A DNA stretch of 64,000 nucleotides, taken from NCBI RefSeq assembly GCF_026650985.1, contig NZ_CP086239.1, forward strand, positions 2,232,001 to 2,296,000. The letters run 5' to 3'. The position numbers and the translations under genes were made by a program. Each line of letters starts with the position of its first letter. Position 1 is the stretch's first letter. Source of the stretch: Clostridium estertheticum (lineage in GTDB: Bacteria > Bacillota > Clostridia > Clostridiales > Clostridiaceae). The notes beneath the pieces are model-generated. The model did not search any database. It had not been told where the DNA came from and was given only the letters and a program-made list of their open reading frames with translations. Shown piece after piece: positions 53,857-62,321 of the stretch.

Positions 53857-56247
53857 TCACCATCTATCCTTACCCCTTACTTTTTCAATAAATCCCATTA
53901 AATGTACAATAGAAGTTCTTACAAACCCTCCATTATAACCAATTCCTCCACCTATACTACCAGTTATTATTAAAATAAGTGAGTCCATAACAGTATTGTC
54001 TTTAACAATATAAGTCCAGGTGCATGTAGGTGGCTTTATCCTGTCCTTTAAACTTAAAAGGCCCCTTTCTGATAATTCCATACTAGTAAAATCCATGAGT
54101 ATATTTTCCCTTATACCTTGTTGCAAAGCATCAAAACATTGATTTGTTTCCCTTTGAAATTCTCTTAGAGGACTTTTACCCCCTATAATTTTTAACTTCA
54201 TTCCATTTTGGATTATAGCTACATCAGATAAGTAATTTGCAAAGCCATCATCCATATTATATAAAGCTACTTGTTTTTGAAGTTTATTTATACAATTGTT
54301 ATCAAATAATACATTTAATTTTTTATATAACTTTGGGTTTTCTTTTTCTAATATATTAAAAGGTTCAATATGCTCAATTATTTCCAAACGTCTTTGATAT
54401 ACCTGAAGTCTGTGTTTTTCTATTAATGAGGAATACTCCCATAAAGCTCTACGTAAATCAGAATTCTGTCCTTGAATAATTTTTTGTACCACGTTTATTT
54501 TACGTGCTATTCTAGGATCACCAATTGGTCCCTCCTGATTCTTTGGCCTAATATACGTTGGTATTATGTTATCAATACCATATTTTTTAATTAAATCATC
54601 CTCAAGACTTATAAAAAATCTGCACATGCCAACATCTCCTTGGCGACCTGCCCTACCTCTAAGTTGTTTATCAATACGTTTGCTCTCATATCTATTTGTT
54701 CCAATAACGTACAATCCACCTAAAGCAATGACCTTGTCCTTACTTTCGCCCTTTGTTCCCCCTAATTTTATATCAGCACCACGTCCAGCCATATTAGTAG
54801 AAACAGTAACTGCCCCTATTACACCTGCCTGTTTAATAATACTTGCTTCCAACTCATCATTTTTAGCATTTAATACCTGACACACAACCCCCTTCTCTTT
54901 TAATTTTAACGCCAAGTAATCTGATTCTAATACACTTGGATTTCCAATTAAAATAGGTTGCCCAGTATCATGTACTCTTATAATCTCATTAATTAAAGCC
55001 CTGCATTTTGCTTCCTTATGAGTAAATATTACATCTGGATAATCTATTCGTTTGCAAGGTACATGCGGAGGAATAACAAATACGTCTAAGTTGTAAAACT
55101 CACTAATTTCATCTGCTGAATCCATAGCAGTGGCTGTCATTCCCGCAATCTTTTTATAAAGCAAAATAAAACTTTGAAGAGTTATCTGATTGATAATTCG
55201 ACCCTTTGATCCAAACATAATATTTTCCTTAGCTTCAAGTGCCTCTTGAATTTCATCTGGCCAATGTCTATTTTCAGCCACTCGACCAGTAAATTCATCT
55301 ACCATTTCGATTTTATTATCCCGTACAATATAATCTATTTCCTTTTTTAATATAGTCTCTGCATAAAGTGTATTATGTACTTCATCTAACAATTTAAGAT
55401 TTTGCTCTAAGTATAAATTATCACAGCCAAGCTGCTTTTCTACAAAATTTAGTCCAACTTCCGTTAGAAATACATTTCTTTCATACTCATCCTTGTCATA
55501 ATGTATTTTTGGTTCAAGTTTCTTTATAATGCTCATGGTAGACAAAAGAGTATTTGCATTATTGCGTCCTCCTGTGGCAATTACTAATGGTATTCTAGCT
55601 TCATCAATTATTATAGAGTCGGCTTCGTCCACAATGGCAAAATTAAAACATCGTTGAATACATTCGCTTTTTTCATAACAAATGGAATCCCTAAGATAAT
55701 CAAATCCAGCTACTTTTGCTGTTATATATGTAATATCACATAAATAAGCCTTATGTTTATCCACATTTTTCATACTATCTTGCACAAACCCTACCGTTAG
55801 CCCAAGGCTTTCATATACTGGTCCCATCCACATTGCATCACGAGCTGCAAGATAATCATTAAAAGTTAGGATGTGGCAACCCAAGCCAGAAAGTGCATTT
55901 AGATATGCAGGAAATACCGCAGCTAGTGTTTTACCTTCTCCTGTTTGCATTTCAATGAGCTTTCCTTTATGCATTGCTATGCCAGCGATTATTTGCTCAT
56001 CATAAGCCTCTAAATATAAGCCCTTTCTAATCGCTTCTTTTACAAGTGCGAATGCTTCTATAATTATTTCATCAACAGAAACTCCTTGTGAAACCTTTTT
56101 TCTAAGTTCATTTGATTTATATAAAAGTTTCTCATTACTTAGTGAATCAAATTTTACACTGTTTATTTCATCTGCAATCTTTTTATAATTATTGTATTCA
56201 GATTTATTAGCCAAATTTAAAATCTTTCTAAAAAAAGTTCTTGGCAT
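53857..56247 (-). CDS. SecA-like preprotein translocase ATPase (SecA2-type)
   Basis: 796 residues with a full DEAD motor: Walker A MQTGEGKT (100-107), DEAD-type VDEADSIIIDEAR, preprotein-crosslinking region between, MTATAMDSADE, VSTNMAGRGADI and arginine finger QLRGRAGRQGD. The usual C-terminal linker and zinc-binding Cys cluster of housekeeping SecA are missing; instead the end is NTVMDSLILIITGSIGGGIGYNGGFV, a hydrophobic Gly-rich segment that could enter the membrane. It is therefore an accessory SecA. No secY2, glycosyltransferases or S-layer gene lies beside it, so its substrate is unknown. Confidence 0.85.
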   Translation of the reverse strand: MPRTFFRKILNLANKSEYNNYKKIADEINSVKFDSLSNEKLLYKSNELRKKVSQGVSVDEIIIEAFALVKEAIRKGLYLEAYDEQIIAGIAMHKGKLIEMQTGEGKTLAAVFPAYLNALSGLGCHILTFNDYLAARDAMWMGPVYESLGLTVGFVQDSMKNVDKHKAYLCDITYITAKVAGFDYLRDSICYEKSECIQRCFNFAIVDEADSIIIDEARIPLVIATGGRNNANTLLSTMSIIKKLEPKIHYDKDEYERNVFLTEVGLNFVEKQLGCDNLYLEQNLKLLDEVHNTLYAETILKKEIDYIVRDNKIEMVDEFTGRVAENRHWPDEIQEALEAKENIMFGSKGRIINQITLQSFILLYKKIAGMTATAMDSADEISEFYNLDVFVIPPHVPCKRIDYPDVIFTHKEAKCRALINEIIRVHDTGQPILIGNPSVLESDYLALKLKEKGVVCQVLNAKNDELEASIIKQAGVIGAVTVSTNMAGRGADIKLGGTKGESKDKVIALGGLYVIGTNRYESKRIDKQLRGRAGRQGDVGMCRFFISLEDDLIKKYGIDNIIPTYIRPKNQEGPIGDPRIARKINVVQKIIQGQNSDLRRALWEYSSLIEKHRLQVYQRRLEIIEHIEPFNILEKENPKLYKKLNVLFDNNCINKLQKQVALYNMDDGFANYLSDVAIIQNGMKLKIIGGKSPLREFQRETNQCFDALQQGIRENILMDFTSMELSERGLLSLKDRIKPPTCTWTYIVKDNTVMDSLILIITGSIGGGIGYNGGFVRTSIVHLMGFIEKVRGKDRW

Positions 56248-56280
56248 TTATACCACCTCACTAACTATTTAATAAAAAAA

Positions 56281-56304
56281 GTGCCACCCACATGGCAAGT
56301 GGCA
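56281..56304. repeat. Dispersed palindrome family C, copy 2
   Basis: GTGCCACCCACATGGCAAGT with one GGCAAGT unit, between the SecA-like and DUF1361 genes. AAAAAGTAT and TAAATATTACC that follow are also shared with the 39741 copy. Confidence 0.9.
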
Positions 56305-56336
56305 AAAAAGTATTTCGTTAAATATTACCTGTAGTT

Positions 56337-57053
56337 TCATAATTTATCTTGTTCTGCTTCAGAAATCCCTGCAATAACCTTACGAAACAAGACATAAAAT
56401 AGAAACATAATTAAAATAAATCCAGCAAAAGCAACCATAAACTCAATAGCAAATTTATTGATATTAGTGAATAGCCCTCTTAATACCGACAATGGCCTAA
56501 GTAAATCCCAGCTGTTAAACCTCAGAAACCTACCAATATAAACTCCAACTCCACTGATTAACGATACTCCTGCAACTATAAAACAACTTATTAGTTTTGC
56601 TCTTTTTTGGTTTAAAAAACGATAAAATATATTAAGTGATTCCATTCCAATTAACAGTCCATAGACAACGCCTATTCCAATAACGAATAGTTTCAACCAA
56701 TGCATTATATCATTACTATACATGATTCCATTATTAATTGAATACTGAGCAGATGCCTCAAACCAGACTAACTTATCGCTGGATATATGGATAAGATCAG
56801 TAATTATATACATCGAATTAGGAAAAAATACAAGCCAAAGTATTCCAAAAACAATTGCCCCTATAGGCTTATTTTTTTTATTTTGAAAGAGTGAAAACTC
56901 AATGAAAAACAATGGCAACGTAGCAAGCAAGATATTCCAAACCAACATAAGATATAAAAAACTATGATCATTAATTACCATAAAAAAACATAGTACCCCA
57001 TAAACAAGCATAAAAAATAATATACCACTGTATTTTTTTAAAATTAAATTCAT
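56337..57053 (-). CDS. DUF1361-family membrane protein
   Basis: 238 residues, seven predicted helices. Family features: WNILLATLPLFFIEFSL, ILWLVFFPNSMYIITDLIHIS and GVGVYIGRFLRFNSWDLL. Function unknown in all members. It lies 90 bp upstream of the SecA-like gene on the same strand, separated by a palindromic repeat, so co-transcription is possible. Confidence 0.88.
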   Translation of the reverse strand: MNLILKKYSGILFFMLVYGVLCFFMVINDHSFLYLMLVWNILLATLPLFFIEFSLFQNKKNKPIGAIVFGILWLVFFPNSMYIITDLIHISSDKLVWFEASAQYSINNGIMYSNDIMHWLKLFVIGIGVVYGLLIGMESLNIFYRFLNQKRAKLISCFIVAGVSLISGVGVYIGRFLRFNSWDLLRPLSVLRGLFTNINKFAIEFMVAFAGFILIMFLFYVLFRKVIAGISEAEQDKL

Positions 57054-57100
57054 ATCAAAATCACCTTTCCTACCTAATATAAAATTAAGTATATACTTAA

Positions 57101-57340
57101 TTATACTATTTTTACTGTAAATTCTATATAAAAATTTAAAATTTTTTTAACATCTTCATCGCCTATTATTTTTAGAATGCAACATTCATTATCAAGTAAA
57201 ACTATAAAAAAACCTGATCCCTTTAGAAATTCATATAAGGTTACCATAATCTACCGATCGCACATTGATCTTTTAATTATATCTAATTGATTTTTTAAAA
57301 CTTCTGGTGTTAAAATTTGTTTTCCGATTTCAATCTCCAA
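57101..57340 (-). pseudogene. Sigma-54-dependent regulator, N-terminal remnant
   Basis: TTG start at 57340 behind GAGGAGG: MEIEIGKQILTPEVLKNQLDIIKRSM, then a TAG (57253-57251) and, in the same frame, TLYEFLKGSGFFIVLLDNE and GDEDV. The second block is the GAF-type sensor opening of AcoR-like sigma-54 activators. The AAA+ and Fis-type HTH domains are gone. The part after GDEDV does not look homologous. Confidence 0.6.
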
Positions 57341-57424
57341 TTTTAATACCTCCTCGTCTAATACAAATATATTACTTTTTAAAGCTATATACTGTGATTA
57401 TCAAGAAGTCAATAAAACTTTTTC

Positions 57425-57465
57425 ATTTATCGAATATATTGAAGATATATTCGATAAATGAACGA
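57425..57465. repeat. Inverted repeat TTTATCGAATATA/TATATTCGATAAA
   Basis: 13-bp perfect dyad in the gap between the sigma-54 regulator remnant and the nitroreductase terminator. Role unknown. Confidence 0.6.
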
Positions 57466-57480
57466 CATTTAAAGGATAAA

Positions 57481-57524
57481 AAAAATCGAGTAGACAGTTA
57501 TATTAACCTGTCTACTCGATTTTT
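57481..57524. terminator. Terminator of the nitroreductase gene
   Basis: 17-bp stem AAAAATCGAGTAGACAG/CTGTCTACTCGATTTTT with a 10-nt loop and U-rich ends. Confidence 0.9.
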
Positions 57525-57530
57525 ATAATA

Positions 57531-58352
57531 TTAGATATAAGTTACCTCTAATGGATTTCTATCCACTAACTTCTTATATGTATACTTAGGATATCCAACC
57601 ATAACAGCAGCTGTTATCGTTTTTCCTTCTGGAATATTAAATAATTTAAGCATTGGTGAACCCTTAATGCCTGCACAGTATTCAAAATAACCTGCCCAAC
57701 AAGTTCCAATTCCTAGTGAAGGAGCAAATAATTCTAGATACGTCAAAGAAGAAATAGAATTAGCCCTAGCGTTTGAAAAACCTTTGTCAGCGATAGTCAT
57801 AATTAAGTTTGGAGCACCACGCAAAATTCCATCAACTCCGTCTTCCCTGTACAACCTAATTAATCCTTTTAATCCATCTTTTAATGGAGATTTTTCAATC
57901 ATTCGAATAGTAAGTTCAATAGCTTTTTCAACTACTTTTCTGTCCTCAACTACAACAAATGATATACCTTGACTATTGCTCGAAGTAGGAGCGAGCCTTG
58001 CAATATCGACTAATTTTGTTAATTCTTCTCTTGATACAGATTTGTCCTTATAACTTCTTATAGAACGACGTGCCCTTAGAAAATGCTCAGCTTGCTCTGC
58101 ATTTAATTTAGGAAAATCTTTTGCATCAATTTGCTCTGCAAGTGGTGTTTTTTTATTATCTATAGCTTCAGTTGGGCATACAGCAACACAATGTCCACAA
58201 GCAATACAACTAGTATTTGCTACTTCTTCTGGGCCCTTTTCTCCCATTTTCAAAACAAATGATGGGCATTCCTTAATACATTGTCCGCATTTAATACATT
58301 TTTCTTCATTTACAGTTATAAGATCCATTTCCCTCATCCCCTCTAAATTCAT
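57531..58352 (-). CDS. Ferredoxin-nitroreductase fusion protein
   Basis: 273 residues. Two [4Fe-4S] motifs at the N-terminus, CIKCGQCIKECPS and CIACGHCVAVCPTEA, followed by an FMN nitroreductase domain (about 85-273: RRSIRSYKD FMN-binding start, APTSSNSQ, GIGTCWAGY, GYPKY). Such fusions reduce nitro compounds, quinones or similar with electrons taken through the clusters. Its first ATG overlaps the MarR stop; internal ATG at 58328 (MDLITVNEEKC) behind GAGGGG is an alternative start. Operon with the MarR gene suggests induction by the regulator's ligand. Confidence 0.9.
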   Translation of the reverse strand: MNLEGMREMDLITVNEEKCIKCGQCIKECPSFVLKMGEKGPEEVANTSCIACGHCVAVCPTEAIDNKKTPLAEQIDAKDFPKLNAEQAEHFLRARRSIRSYKDKSVSREELTKLVDIARLAPTSSNSQGISFVVVEDRKVVEKAIELTIRMIEKSPLKDGLKGLIRLYREDGVDGILRGAPNLIMTIADKGFSNARANSISSLTYLELFAPSLGIGTCWAGYFEYCAGIKGSPMLKLFNIPEGKTITAAVMVGYPKYTYKKLVDRNPLEVTYI

Positions 58353-58795
58353 TTCACTAATTTTTCAATATCCTCTAATGTTTTTAATAATTCTTTTATT
58401 CTTTCTTTACCAATACCATCTTCAATTGTGCTTTGTGCGCTCGCAAATATTGGTACAGACAAATCAAGAGTTTTTAATCCCTTATCAGTTATAGTTATGC
58501 ACTTTTTTCTAGAGTCCCGCTCTTCTTTCTTAATGTCAATATAACCACTCTTTCTAAGTAACTCAACATTTCTTGTTACAGTACTTTGATCCATTAGTAA
58601 AATATTACTAAGATTTGTAACAGAAGTATTTTGATTATAATAAATATCCAGAAGTAATAAACATTGAGTACTCCGAAGTCCAGTTGGTTGAAGCATTTTG
58701 TCATAAAATTGAGTTATTGTACGGGTGGTTTTTCTTAAGTTCCCACAAGTACAATTTTTCGAATATTTGTTATCATATGAAATTAGGCTACACAT
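58349..58795 (-). CDS. MarR-family transcriptional regulator
   Basis: 148 residues. Winged HTH with TNLSNILLMDQSTVTRNVELL (recognition helix) and wing KKEERDSRKKCITIT, flanked by dimerisation helices. Three Cys lie near the N-terminus (CSL, CTCG), which could sense oxidants, as in some redox MarR proteins. First gene of the operon with the ferredoxin-nitroreductase. Its own promoter carries a double dyad, so autoregulation is likely. Confidence 0.9.
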   Translation of the reverse strand: MCSLISYDNKYSKNCTCGNLRKTTRTITQFYDKMLQPTGLRSTQCLLLLDIYYNQNTSVTNLSNILLMDQSTVTRNVELLRKSGYIDIKKEERDSRKKCITITDKGLKTLDLSVPIFASAQSTIEDGIGKERIKELLKTLEDIEKLVK

Positions 58796-58862
58796 AAATT
58801 CAACTCCAGTACTATATATGTATATACATATAATATAGTGAAGTTGAATTTATGTCAAGTTT
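58792..58862 (-). promoter_or_regulatory. MarR promoter and nested dyad operator
   Basis: Minus-strand -35 TTGACA (about 58860-58855), 17-bp spacer, -10 TATTAT (about 58837-58832). Outer perfect inverted repeat ACATAAATTCAACT (58792-58805)/AGTTGAATTTATGT (58842-58855); inner dyad ATATGTATATACATAT (58816-58831). The outer arms cover the -35 flank and the start codon. Confidence 0.75.
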
Positions 58863-58865
58863 ATT

Positions 58866-58904
58866 GGTGCCAGCCACGTGGCAAGTGGCAAGTGGCAAGT
58901 GGCA
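58866..58904. repeat. Dispersed palindrome family C, copy 3 (expanded)
   Basis: GGTGCCAGCCACGTGGCAAG followed by more AGTGGCA units, three GGCAAGT-type heptamers in tandem. Confidence 0.9.
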
Positions 58905-58936
58905 TCCTATTTTAGTATAAAACTTTCCTTTTTCAG

Positions 58937-59647
58937 CTACATGTTTTCATATTTTCTTGCTTCAAACGAGTATATTAAATTCTGGATTATCCATACTGAT
59001 CCAATCATTATACATGCTACAATTGGTACATTTATAAACATTGATAACACCATAATTAGTACAAGAATAGCAGCATATACCTTTTGCATTTTATTAAATG
59101 TTGTATAACTACAATTATAAATCACCCATTTCTCTCCATCATCTAACTTATCAAAGTGTTTCTTTTCTGCTTCATTTTCATATAAATACATTTTTCTATT
59201 TGGATTTAAATAATTAGAATATTTCATAGTGGTCATTAGTGCAAACGCCGCTATAATTAGAATAATCGTAGGAACTATAATTAAATAGAATGAACCCTTA
59301 TCAAAACTCTTATTTATAACTACTGCATACCCTATTAAACCTATTATTGATAGTACAGTAGAAAGTAGAATAACATTAGATACCTTTCTACTAATGACTT
59401 TAGGTACATTGTCTAAGTCCACTTTCATATAGTTTGATTTTATATAAATTATATTTATTATTAAATATATTATAATGATTATACTTATTACAAATAAAAC
59501 TTTGGAAATTAAATAACTCATATCTCCACCAAAAGATAACTCTAATTTTGATATTTTTTCAGAAAATCCACCTAATATTCCACCTATAAGCCCGGATATT
59601 AACATTACTATTATAAACTTTTTATACCTTTTTATCTTCATTTTCAT
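58937..59647 (-). CDS. DUF3169-like membrane protein
   Basis: 236 residues, six hydrophobic segments in pairs, with a soluble loop KYSNYLNPNRKMYLYENEAEKKHFDKLDDGE in the middle. Matches the general pattern of DUF3169 proteins, which are usually coded beside a small XRE regulator as here (26-bp overlap). Function unknown; the pair may control membrane stress or transport. Confidence 0.75.
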   Translation of the reverse strand: MKMKIKRYKKFIIVMLISGLIGGILGGFSEKISKLELSFGGDMSYLISKVLFVISIIIIIYLIINIIYIKSNYMKVDLDNVPKVISRKVSNVILLSTVLSIIGLIGYAVVINKSFDKGSFYLIIVPTIILIIAAFALMTTMKYSNYLNPNRKMYLYENEAEKKHFDKLDDGEKWVIYNCSYTTFNKMQKVYAAILVLIMVLSMFINVPIVACIMIGSVWIIQNLIYSFEARKYENM

Positions 59648-59849
59648 CTACCCCCTCTAAATAAAATATATCTTCAACACTAACTTTTAGTACTTTTGCT
59701 ATTTTTAAAACCAACAATATAGATGGGGAATAATCTCCTCTTTCTATAAGACTTATGGTTTGTCTTGACGCATCTGCTAGTTTTCCAAGCTCTCCTTGGC
59801 TAAGGTTATATCTTGCCCTTAGCTCTTTTACTCTGTTTCTTAATTCCAT
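59622..59849 (-). CDS. Small XRE (Cro/CI) regulator
   Basis: 75 residues, essentially one HTH_XRE domain: RVKELRARYNLSQGELGKLADASRQTI, then SLIERGDYSPSILLVLKIAKVLKVSVEDIF. AGGAGG ribosome site. The downstream membrane-protein gene overlaps its end by 26 bp, so the two are translated together. Repeated TGACAA sites in its promoter suggest autoregulation. Confidence 0.92.
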   Translation of the reverse strand: MELRNRVKELRARYNLSQGELGKLADASRQTISLIERGDYSPSILLVLKIAKVLKVSVEDIFYLEGVDENEDKKV

Positions 59850-59875
59850 AACGAATCCTCCTTCCTCATATTATT

Positions 59876-59958
59876 ACTATAATCTATTTCCGAAGTTTTG
59901 TCAATTATAGTTGTCATTATTATAATAATATTTGTCATATTTATAAGTATAATTGTCA
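59876..59958 (-). promoter_or_regulatory. XRE promoter with phased TTGTCA repeats
   Basis: Minus-strand -35 TTGACA (59904-59899), 17-bp spacer, -10 TATAGT (59881-59876). TTGTCA occurs on the plus strand at 59898, 59911, 59932 and 59953; the last three are 21 bp apart, two helical turns, so regulators would line up on one DNA face. Confidence 0.7.
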
Positions 59959-59982
59959 TTATGCTTTAAGTTATAATCCAAT

Positions 59983-60020
59983 AGAAAAACGGATGTGAAT
60001 TATATCACATCCGTTTTTCT
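59983..60020. terminator. Terminator of the methyltransferase gene
   Basis: 16-bp stem AGAAAAACGGATGTGA/TCACATCCGTTTTTCT. Confidence 0.9.
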
Positions 60021-60042
60021 AATTTCCTAATTAATGGCCCTA

Positions 60043-60669
60043 CTATTCACATACACAACATAACCAATTTTTTTCTTCCATTAAATCTATTTTTATATTA
60101 TTGTACCCTGCTTTTTCTAATATTAGTTTTAATTCTTCAGGCGTATGTATTTCCATATCCGATATTGCAACAAATTCATCATTTCTTTCTTTAAAGTTTT
60201 CACTAGAATACATTTCACATATTATAATAAGTTTTCCTGATGGTTTTAAAACTCTTTTTACCTCTTTAAAATTTTCAACAAGATTAGGCCAGAAGTAAAT
60301 AGTTTCTACTGCGGATATAACATCAAATTTATTATTTTCAAATGGAATTTTTTCTACACTTGCATGAAGAATTTCTACGCTACCATGTTTTATAAACTTT
60401 TCATTATAATCTTTTGACCATTTTACACAATCTGTTGAATAATCTATACCAAATGTTTTACCTTCTGTTGCTATTGCAGCCATTCTATTTACTGTTCTAC
60501 CGCCACCGCAACCTATATCTAATATAACATCATTTTTTTTAATATTTATTTTCTCAAATCCCCAATTAGTTAGTTCAAAATGTGCTATATTCATGTCTTT
60601 TGCTATTGCTTTTCCTATATCACCGGTTGGCTTTCTACATTGATTTAATCTTTTTGCAATTTCACTCAT
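60043..60669 (-). CDS. SAM-dependent class I methyltransferase
   Basis: 208 residues: motif I ILDIGCGGGRTVNRMA, acidic end of strand 2 (GIDYSTDCV), motif with EILHASVEKIPFENNKFDVISAVE, then LKPSGKLIIICEMY. Methyltransf_11/25-like; closest in style to small-molecule or lipid methyltransferases. It ends with CCVCE, a Cys cluster that could bind metal. The gene's upstream region carries a near-perfect Fur box, suggesting iron-dependent expression. Confidence 0.9.
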   Translation of the reverse strand: MSEIAKRLNQCRKPTGDIGKAIAKDMNIAHFELTNWGFEKINIKKNDVILDIGCGGGRTVNRMAAIATEGKTFGIDYSTDCVKWSKDYNEKFIKHGSVEILHASVEKIPFENNKFDVISAVETIYFWPNLVENFKEVKRVLKPSGKLIIICEMYSSENFKERNDEFVAISDMEIHTPEELKLILEKAGYNNIKIDLMEEKNWLCCVCE

Positions 60670-60697
60670 AATTTTCCACCCTTCTTAATTTTCTTTT

Positions 60698-60725
60698 GGT
60701 GCCACCCATGTGGCAAGTGACACCT
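60698..60725. repeat. Dispersed palindrome family C, copy 4
   Basis: GGTGCCACCCATGTGGCAAG followed by TGACACC; full outer arms GGTG/CACC. Lies in the methyltransferase leader. Confidence 0.9.
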
Positions 60726-60744
60726 ATTAACTTTAATTTCATAT

Positions 60745-60759
60745 TGATAATGATAATCA
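60745..60759. promoter_or_regulatory. Fur box
   Basis: TGATAATGATAATCA, 14 of 15 matches to the 7-1-7 Fur consensus TGATAATNATTATCA; 76-90 bp upstream of the methyltransferase start. Confidence 0.7.
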
Positions 60760-60896
60760 ATTGTATGTTAGTATATTATAATCTATTTTTGTTCATATTA
60801 CAATTTTTATATAAATCACATAATTTTAATTTCTAGTGTTTTATACTTTGGATTATCATTTGTCTATTTCTTAACTGTTTAACATAGACAATCTTA

Positions 60897-60924
60897 GGTG
60901 CCACCCACATGACGAGTGTCATCT
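60897..60924. repeat. Dispersed palindrome family C, copy 5
   Basis: AGGTGCCACCCACATGACGA followed by GTGTCATCT; more diverged, same arms. Confidence 0.85.
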
Positions 60925-61031
60925 AAATTTTTTTCATTGGTATACATTTACGGTAAGTGTATAATGTAATATATAATCACAAATAAGTTTTTTATAGTAT
61001 GGTTATATAATTTACGAAAAGAGATGAAAAT

Positions 61032-61859
61032 ATGAAAGGTATTTTAAAAAAATTAGAAAAGCACCAAAAAATAACAATATTTATTATAATTATTTTAATA
61101 TTGATAAGAACATTTTTTGAGTATGCAATTAAAAGTAAGGGATTATACCTAGTGCATGATTATATGTACAATATCTTGAATTACATTATACTAGTATTAG
61201 CATTATTAGTTTATTTTAAAAATAAAAAAGTTAGATGGACATATCTCAGTGTTTTACTGCTTTTGATAATAATGAACACCTTTGGAATTTATAAAAGTAT
61301 AAGTAACATACAATTTCAATCTAATTTTACCCATGCCCAAAATTCATTCATAATAAGGGAGACAAAAGATGAGCCCGAGTTTAGCGTCATATATATACCA
61401 GCACATAAAATATTTATGAGGTTAGATGATAAGATAAAGGTAACAAATGGGTATAAGCCATTTTCAAATAAGGGATATGAAGTAGTTTGGCTTAACGATG
61501 ATAAAGCTCTTATTAAATACCTAAATGGAACAAATCATATATCAAAAGGAGATATTCTAAACTTCTCGAAAACCAATGGACCATATTCAAATGTTTTAGC
61601 AAATTTAAGTGGGACTTGGATCGACAAAAACAATAATAAAAATACTATAAATATTGCAGGCGTGCAAATCACTTATAAATCTAAAAATAAAATTTATTGG
61701 TATTCATCAAGTATGTCAGGTGAACAAGGTAATTATGGCTCTATTTTATATAGTAATAGTGATACTCCTAGTATATACATTTTAATGAATGCAAATAACA
61801 CAATAACTGTGGGGTATACTGCCCTCAATAATAATGAACAAAGTATTTATACTAAATAA
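61032..61859 (+). CDS. Hypothetical protein, three membrane helices plus outer domain
   Basis: 275 residues. Helices at about 14-30, 44-62 and 69-88, then about 185 residues predicted outside the cell. The outer part has two recognisable sections, a basic one (SVIYIPAHKIFMRLDDKIKV..YEVVWLNDDKALIKYL) and a C-terminal lipocalin-like or beta-barrel section (LSGTWIDKNNNKNTINIAG..NTITVGYTAL), reminiscent of small clostridial lipid- or ligand-binding domains. No family assigned. Weak GAGATG ribosome site. Confidence 0.65.
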   Translation: MKGILKKLEKHQKITIFIIIILILIRTFFEYAIKSKGLYLVHDYMYNILNYIILVLALLVYFKNKKVRWTYLSVLLLLIIMNTFGIYKSISNIQFQSNFTHAQNSFIIRETKDEPEFSVIYIPAHKIFMRLDDKIKVTNGYKPFSNKGYEVVWLNDDKALIKYLNGTNHISKGDILNFSKTNGPYSNVLANLSGTWIDKNNNKNTINIAGVQITYKSKNKIYWYSSSMSGEQGNYGSILYSNSDTPSIYILMNANNTITVGYTALNNNEQSIYTK

Positions 61860-61871
61860 AAAGAAACCTTC

Positions 61872-61900
61872 AGGTGCCACCCACGTGGCAAGTGGCATCT
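61872..61900. repeat. Dispersed palindrome family C, copy 6
   Basis: AGGTGCCACCCACGTGGCAA followed by GTGGCATCT, between convergent genes; it may serve as their terminator. Confidence 0.9.
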
Positions 61901-61924
61901 GTATCATTATAAATCCCAAAATTT

Positions 61925-62284
61925 TTATATATGCGTAGTCACGCCTAGAATATACGAAATAATCCAAATAACCCATGCAAATGCACTAAATTTATAAAAC
62001 TTATTAAGTAAATTTTTGTATTTTTTCAATATAAGTACTGAACCAATTGTATTCGCTAACATAAGTAATAAGGCAATAAATCCTAATATATCATGAATTC
62101 CGGTCTTTAATATACCCCCACCTAGTTCATACATTATTAAAGTTCCTACTATATCACAAGTTAAACCTATAAAAAACATAACAACATGCCATGAGCGCAA
62201 CACTTTTTCTTTGACTTCATTTAAAATAGAAATAGTATAAAAAATCAATGCTAAATTTACTAAAATTATCGAGATAACTAACAT
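61925..62284 (-). CDS. HsmA-family (TIGR03987-like) small membrane protein
   Basis: 119 residues, four helices. Matches the family pattern: NLALIFYTISILNE, SWHVVMFFIGLTCDIVGTLIM, GIHDILGFIALLLMLANTIG and FYKFSAFAWVIWIISYILG. Two conserved His (HVV, IHD) lie at membrane positions where haem or metal could bind; role unproven. GAGGTG ribosome site. Confidence 0.75.
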   Translation of the reverse strand: MLVISIILVNLALIFYTISILNEVKEKVLRSWHVVMFFIGLTCDIVGTLIMYELGGGILKTGIHDILGFIALLLMLANTIGSVLILKKYKNLLNKFYKFSAFAWVIWIISYILGVTTHI

Positions 62285-62321
62285 TTTTCACCTCTTTTAA
62301 GAATTATCCTTCGCTTATAAA

